Both the position numbers and the translations under genes were made by a program. Below the pieces are notes generated by a model. That model worked only from the letters and a program-made list of their open reading frames with translations. It did not search any database and was not told where the DNA came from. Shown in pieces: positions 1-13,317 of a stretch of 64,000 bases of DNA (the first letter of the stretch is position 1; each line of letters opens with the position of its first letter). This DNA comes from Nocardioides daejeonensis (GTDB lineage Bacteria; Actinomycetota; Actinomycetes; Propionibacteriales; Nocardioidaceae), in contig NZ_QHKZ01000002.1 of NCBI RefSeq assembly GCF_003194585.1, positions 1 to 64,000 on the forward strand, written 5' to 3'.

Positions 1-116
1 AAACAAACTAATTCGTCGACTATATATTGACACACTGTTGAGTTCTCAAGAATCACACACACCCACACCAACCAACCGCAAACCCGCGACCAGCGGCCCG
101 TGAGGCAACCCGACCA
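1..116 (-). ncRNA. 5' leader of an rRNA operon (16S gene lies off the left edge)
   Basis: Read on the minus strand, positions 57 to 1 contain TTCTTGAGAACTCAACAG followed by GTGTGTCAA. This is the box A-like antitermination and processing leader that precedes 16S rRNA genes in actinobacteria. It lies downstream of a good promoter (117-145) and runs off the window edge. No mature 16S sequence is reached, so the rRNA gene itself is inferred. tyrS just upstream of rRNA fits actinobacterial gene order. Confidence 0.75.
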
Positions 117-145
117 AACTTACCCGACCACCCGCTGCCAGTCAA
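117..145 (-). promoter_or_regulatory. rRNA operon promoter
   Basis: On the minus strand the -35 is TTGACT (145-140) and the -10 is TAAGTT (122-117), with a 17-nt spacer. This is a near-ideal actinobacterial sigma-A type rRNA promoter. A second candidate lies upstream: TTGCAA (289-284), 18-nt spacer, TAATGT (265-260). It is embedded in the tyrS terminator hairpin. Confidence 0.7.
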
Positions 146-265
146 ACCGGCGAACCCCGCAGGATCCAAGCGATCAACGTTCAATCAGAGATTGTCTACC
201 AGAGCCGGGCGACCCGCCCTTCTGGGCGTTCCTCCCCGCCGCTCTCGGCGACAGGTGAAACATTA

Positions 266-313
266 GACGAACGGCTGGCGACCTTGCAAATCGGGGGTCG
301 TCAGCCGTTCGTC
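266..313 (-). terminator. tyrS terminator hairpin
   Basis: A perfect 12-bp inverted repeat (266-277 with 302-313) continues, after one mismatch, into 5 more pairs (279-283 with 296-300), leaving a 12-nt loop. On the minus strand it begins 30 nt after the tyrS stop and is followed by UAAUGUUU rather than a long U tract. The loop and the second arm also carry the -35 and spacer of a possible second rRNA promoter. Confidence 0.65.
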
Positions 314-343
314 GTAGCCGCCCTGGAAGAGCGTTTTCGCAGG

Positions 344-1615
344 TCAGACGGCCTGCACGCCCGCGAAGTTCTTCTTGCCCTTGCGCAGTACGAGCCAGTC
401 ACCGGCCACGAAGTCGGCGTCCGTGGGCACGTACTCGGGGTCTTCCACGCGCTGGTTGTTCAAGTAGGCGCCACCCTCCTTGATGGTCCGCCGCGCGTCG
501 CCGTTGCTCTTGGCCAGACCGGCCAGCACCAGCAGTGCCACGATGTCGGGCGTACCCTCCGAGCGCGAGAAGGAGCTTCCGCCGGCCTCGCTGAGCGCAC
601 TGGCCAGGGTGCTGCCGCTGAGCTCGTGCAGGTCACCGCTGCCGAAGAGCGCCGCGGAGGCGGCCTTGATCCGCTCGGTCTCCGCAGCGCCGTGCACCAG
701 GGTGGTGACCTCCTCGGCCAGTCGCTTCTGCGCCGCACGCAGCCAGGGCTTCTCGGAAGTCTCCGCCTCGAGGCCCTCGATCTCGTCGCGGCTCAGGAAG
801 GTGAAGACTCGCAGGAGCTCCCCCACCTTCTCGTCCTCGACGTTGAGCCAGAACTGGAAGAAGGCGTAAGGCGACATCATCTCCGGGTCGAGCCAGAGGG
901 CGCCGCCCTCGGTCTTGCCGTACTTGGTGCCATCGGGCTTCGTGATCAGCGGCGTCGCGAAGGCGTGCGCCGTCCCGCCGTCCGCGCGACGGATCAGGTC
1001 CACTCCGCCGGTGAGGTTCCCCCACTGGTCGGAGCCGCCGAACTGAAGCGTCACCCCGTGCGTGCGGTAGAGGTTGAGGAAGTCCATCGACTGGAGCAGG
1101 ACGTAGCTGAACTCGGTGTAGCTGATACCGGACTCCAGCCGTCGCTTCACCGTCTCGCGGGCCAGCATCCGGTTGACCGGGAAGTGCTTGCCGATGTCGC
1201 GCAGGAAGTCGATCACCGACAGCGACTCGGTCCACTCGTAGTTGTTGACCATCGTCGCCGCGTTCTCGCCCTCGAAGCTGAGGAACGGTTCGATCTGGCG
1301 GCGTACCCGTTCGACCCACTCCTGCACCGTGTCGAGCGAGTTCAGGGTCCGCTCCCCCGAGTCCCGGGGGTCGCCGATCATGCCGGTCGCGCCGCCGACC
1401 AGGGCGTAGGGCGTCAAACCCGCTTCCTGCAGTCGCTTGGCCGTGAGGATCTGGACCAGGTTGCCCATGTGCAGGCTCGGCGCTGTCGGGTCGAAGCCCA
1501 CATAGAACTTGACACTCCCGGCGGCCAGCGCGCTGCGCAGCGCGTCGAGGTCGGTCGAGTGGGCGATCAGGCCGCGCCACTCGAGGTCGTCGAGCAGGTC
1601 AGGGTGGGTGGACAA
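344..1615 (-). CDS. tyrS: Tyrosyl-tRNA synthetase
   Basis: This cytoplasmic class I aminoacyl-tRNA synthetase charges tRNA-Tyr. The 423-aa length is normal for the bacterial TyrRS family. The HIGH-type motif is seen as PSLHMGN (residues about 46-52), the tyrosine and tRNA pocket as GSDQWGN near residue 195, and the KMSKS-type loop as KYGKT near residue 235. A C-terminal S4 RNA-binding region ends in DWLVLRKGKKNFAGV. The start is TTG with AAAGG upstream. It is the last gene of the arg-mpg-tyrS run, with a strong hairpin after the stop and then an rRNA promoter. Confidence 0.97.
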   Translation of the reverse strand: MSTHPDLLDDLEWRGLIAHSTDLDALRSALAAGSVKFYVGFDPTAPSLHMGNLVQILTAKRLQEAGLTPYALVGGATGMIGDPRDSGERTLNSLDTVQEWVERVRRQIEPFLSFEGENAATMVNNYEWTESLSVIDFLRDIGKHFPVNRMLARETVKRRLESGISYTEFSYVLLQSMDFLNLYRTHGVTLQFGGSDQWGNLTGGVDLIRRADGGTAHAFATPLITKPDGTKYGKTEGGALWLDPEMMSPYAFFQFWLNVEDEKVGELLRVFTFLSRDEIEGLEAETSEKPWLRAAQKRLAEEVTTLVHGAAETERIKAASAALFGSGDLHELSGSTLASALSEAGGSSFSRSEGTPDIVALLVLAGLAKSNGDARRTIKEGGAYLNNQRVEDPEYVPTDADFVAGDWLVLRKGKKNFAGVQAV

Positions 1616-1666
1616 CGTGGTGCCTTTCCATGATGGGCTTTCGTGACCGGACGGTCAGGACCCAGC

Positions 1667-4253
<2,587 letters not shown>

Positions 4254-4257
<4 letters not shown>

Positions 4258-5177
4258 CGCCGCGCCTCGAGCCAGGCCAGCACCGCCTTCTGGGCATGCC
4301 GTCGGTTCTCCGCCTCGTCCCACACCACGCTGCGTGGCCCGTCGAGCACCTCCGCGGCGATCTCCTTCCCGCGGTAGGCGGGCAGGCAGTGCATGGCGAT
4401 CGCCTCGGGTGCGGCGAGTGCGAAGAGCTCCTCGGTCAGCGAGTACGGCGCCAGATCGGCCAGCCGCCCGGCGGCCTCGGCCTCCTTGCCCATCGAGACC
4501 CAGGTGTCGGTGATGACGACGTCGGCGCCCTCGACCGCCGCACGGGCATCGGTGGTGATGGTGGCCGATCCGCCGGTGCCTGCACCGATCTCCGCGGCAC
4601 GGGTGACGAACTCCTCGGAGGGCTGGTAGCCCTCCGGCGCAGCGACCCGGATGTGCATCCCTGCGGTCGCTCCCGCCAGCATCCACGAGTTGCCCATGTT
4701 GCAGGCACCGTCGCCGAGGAAGACCGCGGTGAGACCCGCCGTACGGCCGAAGCGCTCGCGCACGGTGAGCAGGTCGGCCAGCAGCTGGCAGGGGTGGAAG
4801 TCATCGGTGAGGGCATTGACCACCGGCACCCCGGCGTGCTCGGCCATGGTGTCGATCCGGTGCTGCCCGGACGTACGCCAGACGATCTGGGCGAACTGCC
4901 GGCCCAGCACCCGGGCGACGTCGTCGATCGACTCCCGCACACCGATCCCGGCAAGCTCTCCCTGCACCAGCATCGGGAAGCCACCGAGCTCCGCGATCCC
5001 CGCAGCGAACGACGCCTGGGTGCGCAGGGTGGGCTTGTCGAAGATCATGGCGACGCTCCGGGGGCCCTCGAGGGGGCGCAGGGAGAACGGCTCCGCCTTG
5101 ACGGCGACAGCGAGGTCGAGCACCTCTGCCTGCTCCGCAGGGGTGAGGTCGTCGTCGCGCAGGAAGTGACGCATCAT
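4254..5177 (-). CDS. argF: Ornithine carbamoyltransferase
   Basis: Makes citrulline from ornithine and carbamoyl phosphate. The family signs are the start [11 protein letters not shown], typical of actinobacterial Arg[13 protein letters not shown], the SMG loop (WVSMGKEAE), HCLPAYRG near residue 270, and [16 protein letters not shown] at the end. The 307-aa length is normal. Oddly, the carbamoyl-phosphate loop reads [11 protein letters not shown], where the family usually has STRTR, so Thr-Leu replaces Ser-Thr and Gln replaces the second Arg. The rest of the protein and the operon position keep the ArgF call firm. ATG start overlapping the argD stop (ATGA). Confidence 0.94.
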
Positions 5178-6364
5178 GCCTCCAGTCCAGCCTGGTCGAG
5201 GATTCCCGGCCAGGCGGCGAGGAACCGGTCGGCCTGGGCGTCGGTCAGCACCAGCGGCGGCGCCAGCCGGATCCGGTGCGGGGTGGGGTTGTTGATGATG
5301 AAGCCCGCACCGAGCGCGGCCGCGGCAACCTCCGCGGACCTCTCCTGGGCGAGGTCGAGGCCGATCAGCAGCCCCAGTCCCCGGACCTCGCTCACCCGGG
5401 GGTCGGCAAGGCCTGCACGCAGCCGCTCACCGAGCGCCTCGGCGCGCGCCAGGAGGCTCTCCTCCTCGGCGACGCGCAGGACCGCGAGAGCAGCAGCCGT
5501 CGCCACCGGGTTGCCGCCGAAGGTGGTGCCGTGCTGCCCCGGCTGGAGGAGGTCTCCTGCGGCTCCGAGCGCGATGGTGGCACCGATCGGCAACCCGCCG
5601 CCGAGCCCCTTGGCCAGCGTGATCAGGTCGGGTGTCACCGGCTCGGGCGCCAGGCCCGGGTGCTGGTGCGCGAACCACCGTCCGGTGCGGCCGACGCCGG
5701 TCTGGATCTCGTCGAGCCACATGAGCGCGCCATGCCGGCTGGTGATCTCCCGCACCCGTGCCAGGTAGTCGGACGGCGGCACGTTGACGCCGGCCTCCCC
5801 CTGGATCGGCTCCAGCACGACGGCAGCCGTCTGGTCGGTGACCGCCGCCTCCAAGGCAGCCGCGTCGCCGTACGGCACGAACGTGACGTCGCCGGGCAGT
5901 GGCGCGAAGGGGTCGCGGTAGGCGGCCTTCGAGGTCAGTGCCAAGGCGCCCATCGTCCGGCCGTGGAAACCGCCCTCGGTGGCCACGACGTGCGTGCGTC
6001 CGGTGCGCCGGGTGATCTTGAACGCGGCCTCGTTTGCCTCGGTGCCGGAGTTGGAGAGGAAGACCCGGCCGTCCTGGCCGAGCAGCGCGAGCAGCCGCTC
6101 CGCGAGCTCGACCTGCGGCCCGGAGGTGAAGAAGTTGGAGACGTGGCCGAGAGTGCCGAGCTGCTGCGTCACCGCCTCGATCAGCGCCGGATGTGCGTGT
6201 CCGAGCAGGTTGACCGCGATCCCGCCGAGCAGGTCGAGATACTCGTTGCCGTCGGCGTCCCAGACCGTGGCACCCTCACCCTTGGCCAGCACCAGTCGAG
6301 GTGTGCCGAAGGTGTTCATCACGGCAGCGCCGTAGCGCACGGTCAGCTCGTTCTGCGTGGTCAT
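5174..6364 (-). CDS. argD: Acetylornithine aminotransferase
   Basis: PLP-dependent class III transaminase that converts N-acetylglutamate semialdehyde to N-acetylornithine; in many bacteria it also serves lysine synthesis. Features are [16 protein letters not shown] near the N-terminus, [41 protein letters not shown], and the PLP lysine in [15 protein letters not shown] near residue 240. It is 396 aa. Both ends overlap neighbours by 4 bp (argF downstream, argB upstream), which supports translational coupling. Confidence 0.96.
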   Translation of the reverse strand: MTTQNELTVRYGAAVMNTFGTPRLVLAKGEGATVWDADGNEYLDLLGGIAVNLLGHAHPALIEAVTQQLGTLGHVSNFFTSGPQVELAERLLALLGQDGRVFLSNSGTEANEAAFKITRRTGRTHVVATEGGFHGRTMGALALTSKAAYRDPFAPLPGDVTFVPYGDAAALEAAVTDQTAAVVLEPIQGEAGVNVPPSDYLARVREITSRHGALMWLDEIQTGVGRTGRWFAHQHPGLAPEPVTPDLITLAKGLGGGLPIGATIALGAAGDLLQPGQHGTTFGGNPVATAAALAVLRVAEEESLLARAEALGERLRAGLADPRVSEVRGLGLLIGLDLAQERSAEVAAAALGAGFIINNPTPHRIRLAPPLVLTDAQADRFLAAWPGILDQAGLEA

Positions 6365-7302
6365 GCCGTCGCCACCTTTCCGGCCTTGCGGAGCTTGGTC
6401 TCGACGCCGGGCAGCACCTGGGTGCCGACGCCCTCGGCGGTGAAGATCTCGAGCAGCACGGCGTGCTCCTGCCGCCCGTCGACGACGGTCGCTCGGGGTA
6501 CGCCGCCCGTGACCGCCTTCAGGCAGGCGCCCATCTTCGGCACCATCCCGGAGGCGAGCGACGGCATCAGCTGCGCCAACGCCTCGGGACTGATCTCCTG
6601 GATCAGGTCGTCCGAGTTGCCGTAGTCGCGGTAGAGGCCCTCGACGTCGGTGAGCACGAGCAGCTTCTCCGCCCCCAGGGCGACGGCGAGGGCGGCGGCC
6701 GCGGTGTCGGCGTTGACGTTGTGCACGACGCCGTTCTCGTCGGGCGCGACGCTGGAGATGACCGGGATGCGTCCCGCCTCCACCAGGTCGAGCACCGCCT
6801 CCGGCCGCACCTTGGCGACTTCACCGACCAGTCCGAGGTCGACCTCCTCGCCGTCGACGATGGTGTTGGCAGGCTCCGCGGTGAACAAGCCCGCGTCCTC
6901 TCCGGAGAGGCCGACGGCGATGTGGCCGTGCTGGTTGATCAGGCCGACGAGCTCCCGCTGCACCTGCCCCACGAGGACCATCCGGACGACGTCCATCGCC
7001 TCCGGGGTGGTCACCCGCAAACCACCGCGGAACTCGGACTCGATACCGAGCTTGTCGAGCATCTGCGAGATCTGCGGGCCGCCACCGTGGACGACCACCG
7101 GCTTGAATCCGGCGTAGCGGAGGAAGGCGATGTCTTCGGCGAACGCCTGCTTCAAGGAGTCGTCGGTCATGGCGTTGCCGCCGTACTTCACCACGATCGT
7201 CTTGCCGTGGTACTTCATCAGCCACGGCAGCGCCTCGGCCAGTACTGCCGCTTTGGCCGGGTCGTGGCCGATGCCTGTGGTCATGGGATTCACGGTGTTC
7301 AT
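6361..7302 (-). CDS. argB: Acetylglutamate kinase
   Basis: Phosphorylates N-acetylglutamate and is the usual arginine-feedback control point of the cyclic pathway. The amino acid kinase fold is seen in [26 protein letters not shown], and [19 protein letters not shown]. The ATG at 7302 overlaps the argJ stop as ATGA and gives 313 aa; a second ATG at 7284 is an alternative. An N-terminal extension before the kinase core ([24 protein letters not shown]) resembles the helix of arginine-sensitive hexameric enzymes, so feedback inhibition is plausible but inferred. Confidence 0.96.
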   Translation of the reverse strand: MNTVNPMTTGIGHDPAKAAVLAEALPWLMKYHGKTIVVKYGGNAMTDDSLKQAFAEDIAFLRYAGFKPVVVHGGGPQISQMLDKLGIESEFRGGLRVTTPEAMDVVRMVLVGQVQRELVGLINQHGHIAVGLSGEDAGLFTAEPANTIVDGEEVDLGLVGEVAKVRPEAVLDLVEAGRIPVISSVAPDENGVVHNVNADTAAAALAVALGAEKLLVLTDVEGLYRDYGNSDDLIQEISPEALAQLMPSLASGMVPKMGACLKAVTGGVPRATVVDGRQEHAVLLEIFTAEGVGTQVLPGVETKLRKAGKVATA

Positions 7303-8446
7303 GAGGAGTACGCGCTGTTCTCGTGGACGTAAGCGTGGGTCAGGTCGTTGGTCCAGACGGTCGCGAGGGCGTCTCCGGCCTTGAGGTCGATCGTCACGGT
7401 CACCTGGCGCGGCTCGAGGTCGACGAGCGAGGGATCCTCGGCCGGGGTGGAGTTGCGGCACACCCAGACGCCGTTCATGGCGACGTCCAGGTCCGCGGGG
7501 TCGAAGGAGGCCGAGGTGGTGCCGATGCTGGCCAGCACCCGCCCCCAGTTCGGGTCCTTGCCGAAGATCGCGGCCTTGAAGAGGTTGCTGCGGGCCACAC
7601 TGCGGCCGACCTCGACGGCCTCGTCCTCGGTCGCCGCACCCAGCACCGTGATGGCGATCTCGTGATCGGCACCCTCGGCGTCCGCCAGGAGCTGCATCGC
7701 CAGATCGCTGCAGACCCGGGTGAGCGCGTCGGTGAACTCCGCTACGTCGGGAGTGACGCCCGAGGCGCCACTGGCCATCACGGTGACGGTGTCGTTGGTG
7801 GACATGCAGCCGTCCGAGTCGAGCCGGTCGAAGCTCACCCGGGTCGCCGCCCGCAGCGCTCCGTCGAGCTCTGCCGCCGGCACCCGAGCGTCTGTGGTGA
7901 TGACGACCAGCATGGTGGCCAGCTGCGGCGCGAGCATGCCTGCCCCCTTGGCCATGCCACCGATCGACCAGCCGTCACCCTCGACCACGAACTGCTTGCT
8001 GACCGTGTCGGTGGTCATGATCGCGGCTGCCGCATCGGCTCCCCCGTCGCTGGACAGCTGCCCGGCGGCGGCGTCGACCCCGTCGAGCAGCCGTTGCCGT
8101 GGATTGGTGAGACCGATGAGACCGGTGGAGCAGACGACGACGTCGCCGGCACCGATGCGGAGGTGACCAGCGACCCGCTCCGCCACCGCGTGCGTGGTCT
8201 GGAAGCCCTCGGGGCCGGTGTAGCAGTTGGCACCGCCGGAGTTGAGCACGACGGCACGGACGATGCCGTCCTTGACGACCTGCTCGCTCCAGAGCACCGG
8301 GTTGGCCTTGCAGCGGTTGCTCGTGAAGACGGTCGCCGAGTCGTAGTGAGGGCCTTGGTTGACGACGAGGGCGAGATCCTTCGCGCCGGTGCTCTTCAGG
8401 CCGGCGGGCACGCCGGCAGCCTGGAAGCCGGCGGGGTGGGTGACGC

Positions 8447-8450
<4 letters not shown>
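7299..8450 (-). CDS. argJ: Bifunctional ornithine acetyltransferase / N-acetylglutamate synthase
   Basis: Recycles the acetyl group from N-acetylornithine to glutamate, closing the acetylated cycle. The proenzyme self-cleaves before a conserved Thr: [13 protein letters not shown] is visible with the nucleophile at about residue 146. Other family blocks are [26 protein letters not shown] and [16 protein letters not shown]. The ATG at 8450 follows AGGA and gives 383 aa; frames reaching 8519 overlap the upstream gene and lack support. The upstream ACT gene ends in the ATGA of this start. Confidence 0.96.
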
Positions 8451-9943
<1,493 letters not shown>

Positions 9944-9971
9944 TCTCGCATCAGCCCAGTAAGGTCGCACC

Positions 9972-10775
9972 ATGACGCGACTGGAGCCCTCACGCTATCG
10001 CGACCACCTCCATCAGGAGTCCGCCCGCTTCCGGGCCGTCCTGACCGACGCACGTCCGGAGGCTCGGGTGCCGAGCTGCCCGGACTGGTCGGTGGCCGAC
10101 CTGCTCTGGCACCTCACGCGGGTGCAGTACTTCTGGGCGCGCACGATGAACCATCGGCCGGCAGCCCCTGATCCCGAGCGGGGCTGGGGCGAGCCGCCGC
10201 GACCCGAGCGGTACGCCGATCTGCTCACCTTCTTCGACGAGTGCTCCGGCAATCTGCAGACCTCGCTCGCCAACGCGGATCCGGCCGAGGCCGCGTGGTC
10301 GTGGGCTCAGGACCAGACGGTCGGCTTCACGCTGCGCCGTCAGGCGCACGAGGCGCTGATCCACCGGCTCGACGCGGAGCTCGTCACCGGACAGGTGACA
10401 CCCCTCGACCCCGCGCTCGCCACCGACGGGGTCCACGAGGCCCTCGACGTGATGTTCGGCGGCTGCCCGCCGTGGGGCACCTTCACGCCGGGCGAGCTGC
10501 AGGTGCGGGTCGACCTCCGTGACACCGACACGCAGCTGTGGGTGGTGCTCGGCCGCTTCACCGGGACCGACCCGGAGAGCGGCGTCGTCCACGACGAGGA
10601 CGACCTGCAGGTGGTCGACGACCCGGGCACCGAGCCGGACCTCGTGGTCGAGGGCCGGGCCGAGGATCTGGACGCATGGCTCTGGCACCGCCGCGACGAC
10701 AGCGCCCTCGACTGGGCCGGGGATGCGACGGCGAAGGAGATCCTCCGTCGCATCCTCGACCAGCCGATCGACTGA
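9972..10775 (+). CDS. Maleylpyruvate isomerase / DinB-like family protein
   Basis: A 267-aa protein of the actinobacterial TIGR03083-type family. The N-terminal helical half has VPSCPDWSVADLLWHLTRVQYFWA, split here by CPDWSV and HLT, where His is the usual metal ligand. A second ligand region is RRQAHEALIHRLDAE. The C-terminal MDMPI domain carries the ATP-free SCP2-like fold (LVVEGRAEDLDAWLWHRR). These proteins are often mycothiol-dependent; the substrate is unknown. The ATG follows TAAGGT by 6 nt with no ribosome site, suggesting a leaderless transcript. It is divergent from argC. Confidence 0.75.
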   Translation: MTRLEPSRYRDHLHQESARFRAVLTDARPEARVPSCPDWSVADLLWHLTRVQYFWARTMNHRPAAPDPERGWGEPPRPERYADLLTFFDECSGNLQTSLANADPAEAAWSWAQDQTVGFTLRRQAHEALIHRLDAELVTGQVTPLDPALATDGVHEALDVMFGGCPPWGTFTPGELQVRVDLRDTDTQLWVVLGRFTGTDPESGVVHDEDDLQVVDDPGTEPDLVVEGRAEDLDAWLWHRRDDSALDWAGDATAKEILRRILDQPID

Positions 10776-10797
10776 GCCAGGGCGCGTCTAGGGACGT

Positions 10798-10817
10798 GCT
10801 GATCGAGATGGATCAGC
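10798..10817. terminator. Hairpin between convergent genes
   Basis: GCTGATC (10798-10804) pairs with GATCAGC (10811-10817) around a GAGATG loop, between the ends of the 9972 gene and pheT. There is no U tract on either strand, so it is a weak bidirectional terminator candidate. Confidence 0.35.
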
Positions 10818-10823
10818 GGTGCC

Positions 10824-13304
10824 CTAGCGCTGGACGGCGCCGGTTCGCTCGGCGGCCAGGCTCACTGCGGCCTCCCGGGCCGCGCTCGCCTCGCCCTCCT
10901 TCAGCGTGCGGTCGGCGGCGCGGAACCGGAGCGCGAAGGCAAGCGACTTGCGGCCCTGGCCGATCTGCTCGCCGGTGAACACGTCGAAGAGACGGATCGA
11001 CTCGAGCAGCGGGCCGGCGCCCTCACGCAGCGCCGCCTCGACCTCGGCCGCCGGCACCGCAGCGTCGACGACGAGCGCCACGTCCTCCTTCGCCACCGGA
11101 TGCGTCGAGAACGTCGGAGCGGGACGCAGGTGCACGCCGCGCTCGATCAGCACGTCGAGGTCGACCTCGGCTGCGACGCTGCCTCGCGGTAGACCGTAGG
11201 CCTCGCAGACCTTGGGGTGCAGCTCGCCTGCATGACCGATGACGGTGTCGTCCACGGAGAGCTCCGCACACCGCCCCGGGTGCCACGGCGCGTGGTCGAC
11301 TCCACGGGCCGCCAGGTCGATGCCGACGGAGTCGGCCACCACGCGCACGGCATCGACGGCGTCGGCCCAGTCGGCAGTCCGCCCCTCGCCCCACCAGCCG
11401 GCCTCCTCAGCCGCACCGACCCCGACCAGCGCGAGGTGGAACGGCTGAGCCGGCAGGCCGGCCTGGAGCGCGGCGAACTCATCGGCGCTCGGGCCATGGT
11501 CGACCGACAGGATCCTGGTCGCCCCGCCCCGGGGCACCGTCACCGTGGCGGTCTCGTAGATCCCGAACGAGGAGAGGCCGTGCCCAACATTGCGCCCGGC
11601 CGTCCGCAGCAGCCCGGCCAGCACCGTCGTGGTCATGAGGGGCGCTTCGCTGCTGAGCGGGTTCTCCAGCCGCAGCGCCTTGCGGCGTACGTCGTCGGCC
11701 GGCACCCGCATCTGGTCGAAGTCGGCGTCGCCCACGAAGGGGAAGGTGACGACCTCGGTGAAGCCCTCGGCGGCGACGACCCGGGAGAACCGGCGACGCA
11801 GCTGCTGGGCACGCGTCAGACCTCGGCCCGCCGGCGGGACCGGCAGCACCGACGGCACCTTGTCGTAGCCGACGAGGCGGATCACCTCCTCTGTGGTGTC
11901 CTGCGGGTCGGTCAGGTCCGGACGCCACGGCGGCGGTACGACGCTGAGCGTGCCGGTGCCGGTGACTTCGCAGCCCACCGCCCGCAGCGCCTCGACGGCG
12001 GTCTGCTCGCTGATCTCCATGCCGGAGACGCGAGCAGCCTTGTCGCCGGCGACCGTGATCGTCGGCTGCGCAGGCGGCGTGCCCACGACGGTGACACCCG
12101 GGTCGGCGGTGGCACCGCCATGGGCCACCAGCAGCTCCACGACCCGGTCGGCAGCCGCCTCGCAGATGGTCGGGTCGACGCCGCGCTCGTTGCGCTTGCC
12201 GGCCTCGGAGGAGATCTTGTGGCGCTTGCCGGTGCGGAACATCGAGACCGCGTCCCAGTGCGCCGACTCGACGACGATCGAGGTGGTCGTCTCCGACATC
12301 TCGGTGGTCTCGCCGCCCATCACCCCGCCCAGACCGATGATCCCGGAGTCGTCGGTGACGACGAGGTCTTCGGCCGACAGCTCGCGCACAACGCCGTCGA
12401 GCGTGGTGAGCTTCTCCCCCGCGACCGCACGGCGTACGACGATCGGGCCGGTGAGCTTGTCGGCGTCGTACCCGTGGATCGGCCGACCGGTCTCGAGCAT
12501 CACGTAGTTGGTGACGTCGACCGCGAGCGAGATCGAGCGCATGCCGGCGGCGGCGATCCGGTCGGCGATGAACGCGGGCGTCGGAGCAGCCGGGTCGAAG
12601 CCGGTGACCTTGCGGGCGACGAAGACCGGGCAGCCCGCAGTGTCGGCGAGGACGACCGGATAGCCCGCGTCGTTGGCGGCCGGCGTCTGGCGCAGCGCGG
12701 GGTCGCGGAAGTTGCTCGCACCTTCGACCGAGACCGCGACGTCGCGGGCGATCCCACGCAGACTCAACCCGTAGGCCCGGTCGGGATTGACCTCGAACTC
12801 GATGATCTCCTCGTCCAGTCCCAGCACCTCACGGGCGTCCTGGCCGGGCACGCCGGCGTCGGCGGGCAGCACGATGATGCCGTCGTGGTCGTCACCAATC
12901 CCGAGCTCGCGGGCCGAGCAGATCATCCCCGCGGACAGGTGGCCGTAGGTCTTGCGCGCAGAGATCGCGAAGTCACCGGGGAGCACCGCTCCCGGAAGCA
13001 CGACGACGACCAGGTCGCCGACCTCGAAGTTGTGGGCGCCGCACACGATGCCCTGGGGTTCACCGGTGTCGTTGGCGTCGGCGACGTCTACGGTGCACCA
13101 GTTGATGACCTTGCCGTTCTTCTGCGGCTCGGGCTCCTTGGTGAGCACCCGGCCGATCACCAGCGGGCCGGTGATCGCCGCACCGGGGCTGTGCACGGCC
13201 TCGAGCTTGAGACCGGTCATGGTGAGGCGGCGGGTGATGTCGTCGGTCGTCGTGCCCTCGGGCACGTCGACGTACTCCTTGATCCAGGAGACGGGGGCCT
13301 TCAT
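10824..13304 (-). CDS. pheT: Phenylalanyl-tRNA synthetase beta subunit
   Basis: Large subunit of the (alpha-beta)2 PheRS; it binds tRNA and edits mischarged Tyr-tRNA-Phe. The domain order is visible: N-terminal MKAPVSWIKEYVDVPEG, the EMAP/Myf-like tRNA-binding region (GPLVIGRVL, residues about 40-150), the B3/B4 editing region (VARKVTGFDP, LAVDVTNYVM), B5 (VTVVGTPPAQPTITVAG), the catalytic-like core (RRRFSRVVAAEGFTEVVTF), and the C-terminal FDX-ACB anticodon domain (FSTHPVAKEDVALVVD). At 826 aa it is normal in length. The ATG at 13304 follows GAGGAGA. pheS ends 13 nt upstream. Confidence 0.97.
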   Translation of the reverse strand: MKAPVSWIKEYVDVPEGTTTDDITRRLTMTGLKLEAVHSPGAAITGPLVIGRVLTKEPEPQKNGKVINWCTVDVADANDTGEPQGIVCGAHNFEVGDLVVVVLPGAVLPGDFAISARKTYGHLSAGMICSARELGIGDDHDGIIVLPADAGVPGQDAREVLGLDEEIIEFEVNPDRAYGLSLRGIARDVAVSVEGASNFRDPALRQTPAANDAGYPVVLADTAGCPVFVARKVTGFDPAAPTPAFIADRIAAAGMRSISLAVDVTNYVMLETGRPIHGYDADKLTGPIVVRRAVAGEKLTTLDGVVRELSAEDLVVTDDSGIIGLGGVMGGETTEMSETTTSIVVESAHWDAVSMFRTGKRHKISSEAGKRNERGVDPTICEAAADRVVELLVAHGGATADPGVTVVGTPPAQPTITVAGDKAARVSGMEISEQTAVEALRAVGCEVTGTGTLSVVPPPWRPDLTDPQDTTEEVIRLVGYDKVPSVLPVPPAGRGLTRAQQLRRRFSRVVAAEGFTEVVTFPFVGDADFDQMRVPADDVRRKALRLENPLSSEAPLMTTTVLAGLLRTAGRNVGHGLSSFGIYETATVTVPRGGATRILSVDHGPSADEFAALQAGLPAQPFHLALVGVGAAEEAGWWGEGRTADWADAVDAVRVVADSVGIDLAARGVDHAPWHPGRCAELSVDDTVIGHAGELHPKVCEAYGLPRGSVAAEVDLDVLIERGVHLRPAPTFSTHPVAKEDVALVVDAAVPAAEVEAALREGAGPLLESIRLFDVFTGEQIGQGRKSLAFALRFRAADRTLKEGEASAAREAAVSLAAERTGAVQR

Positions 13305-13317
13305 CGTCGTTCTCTCC

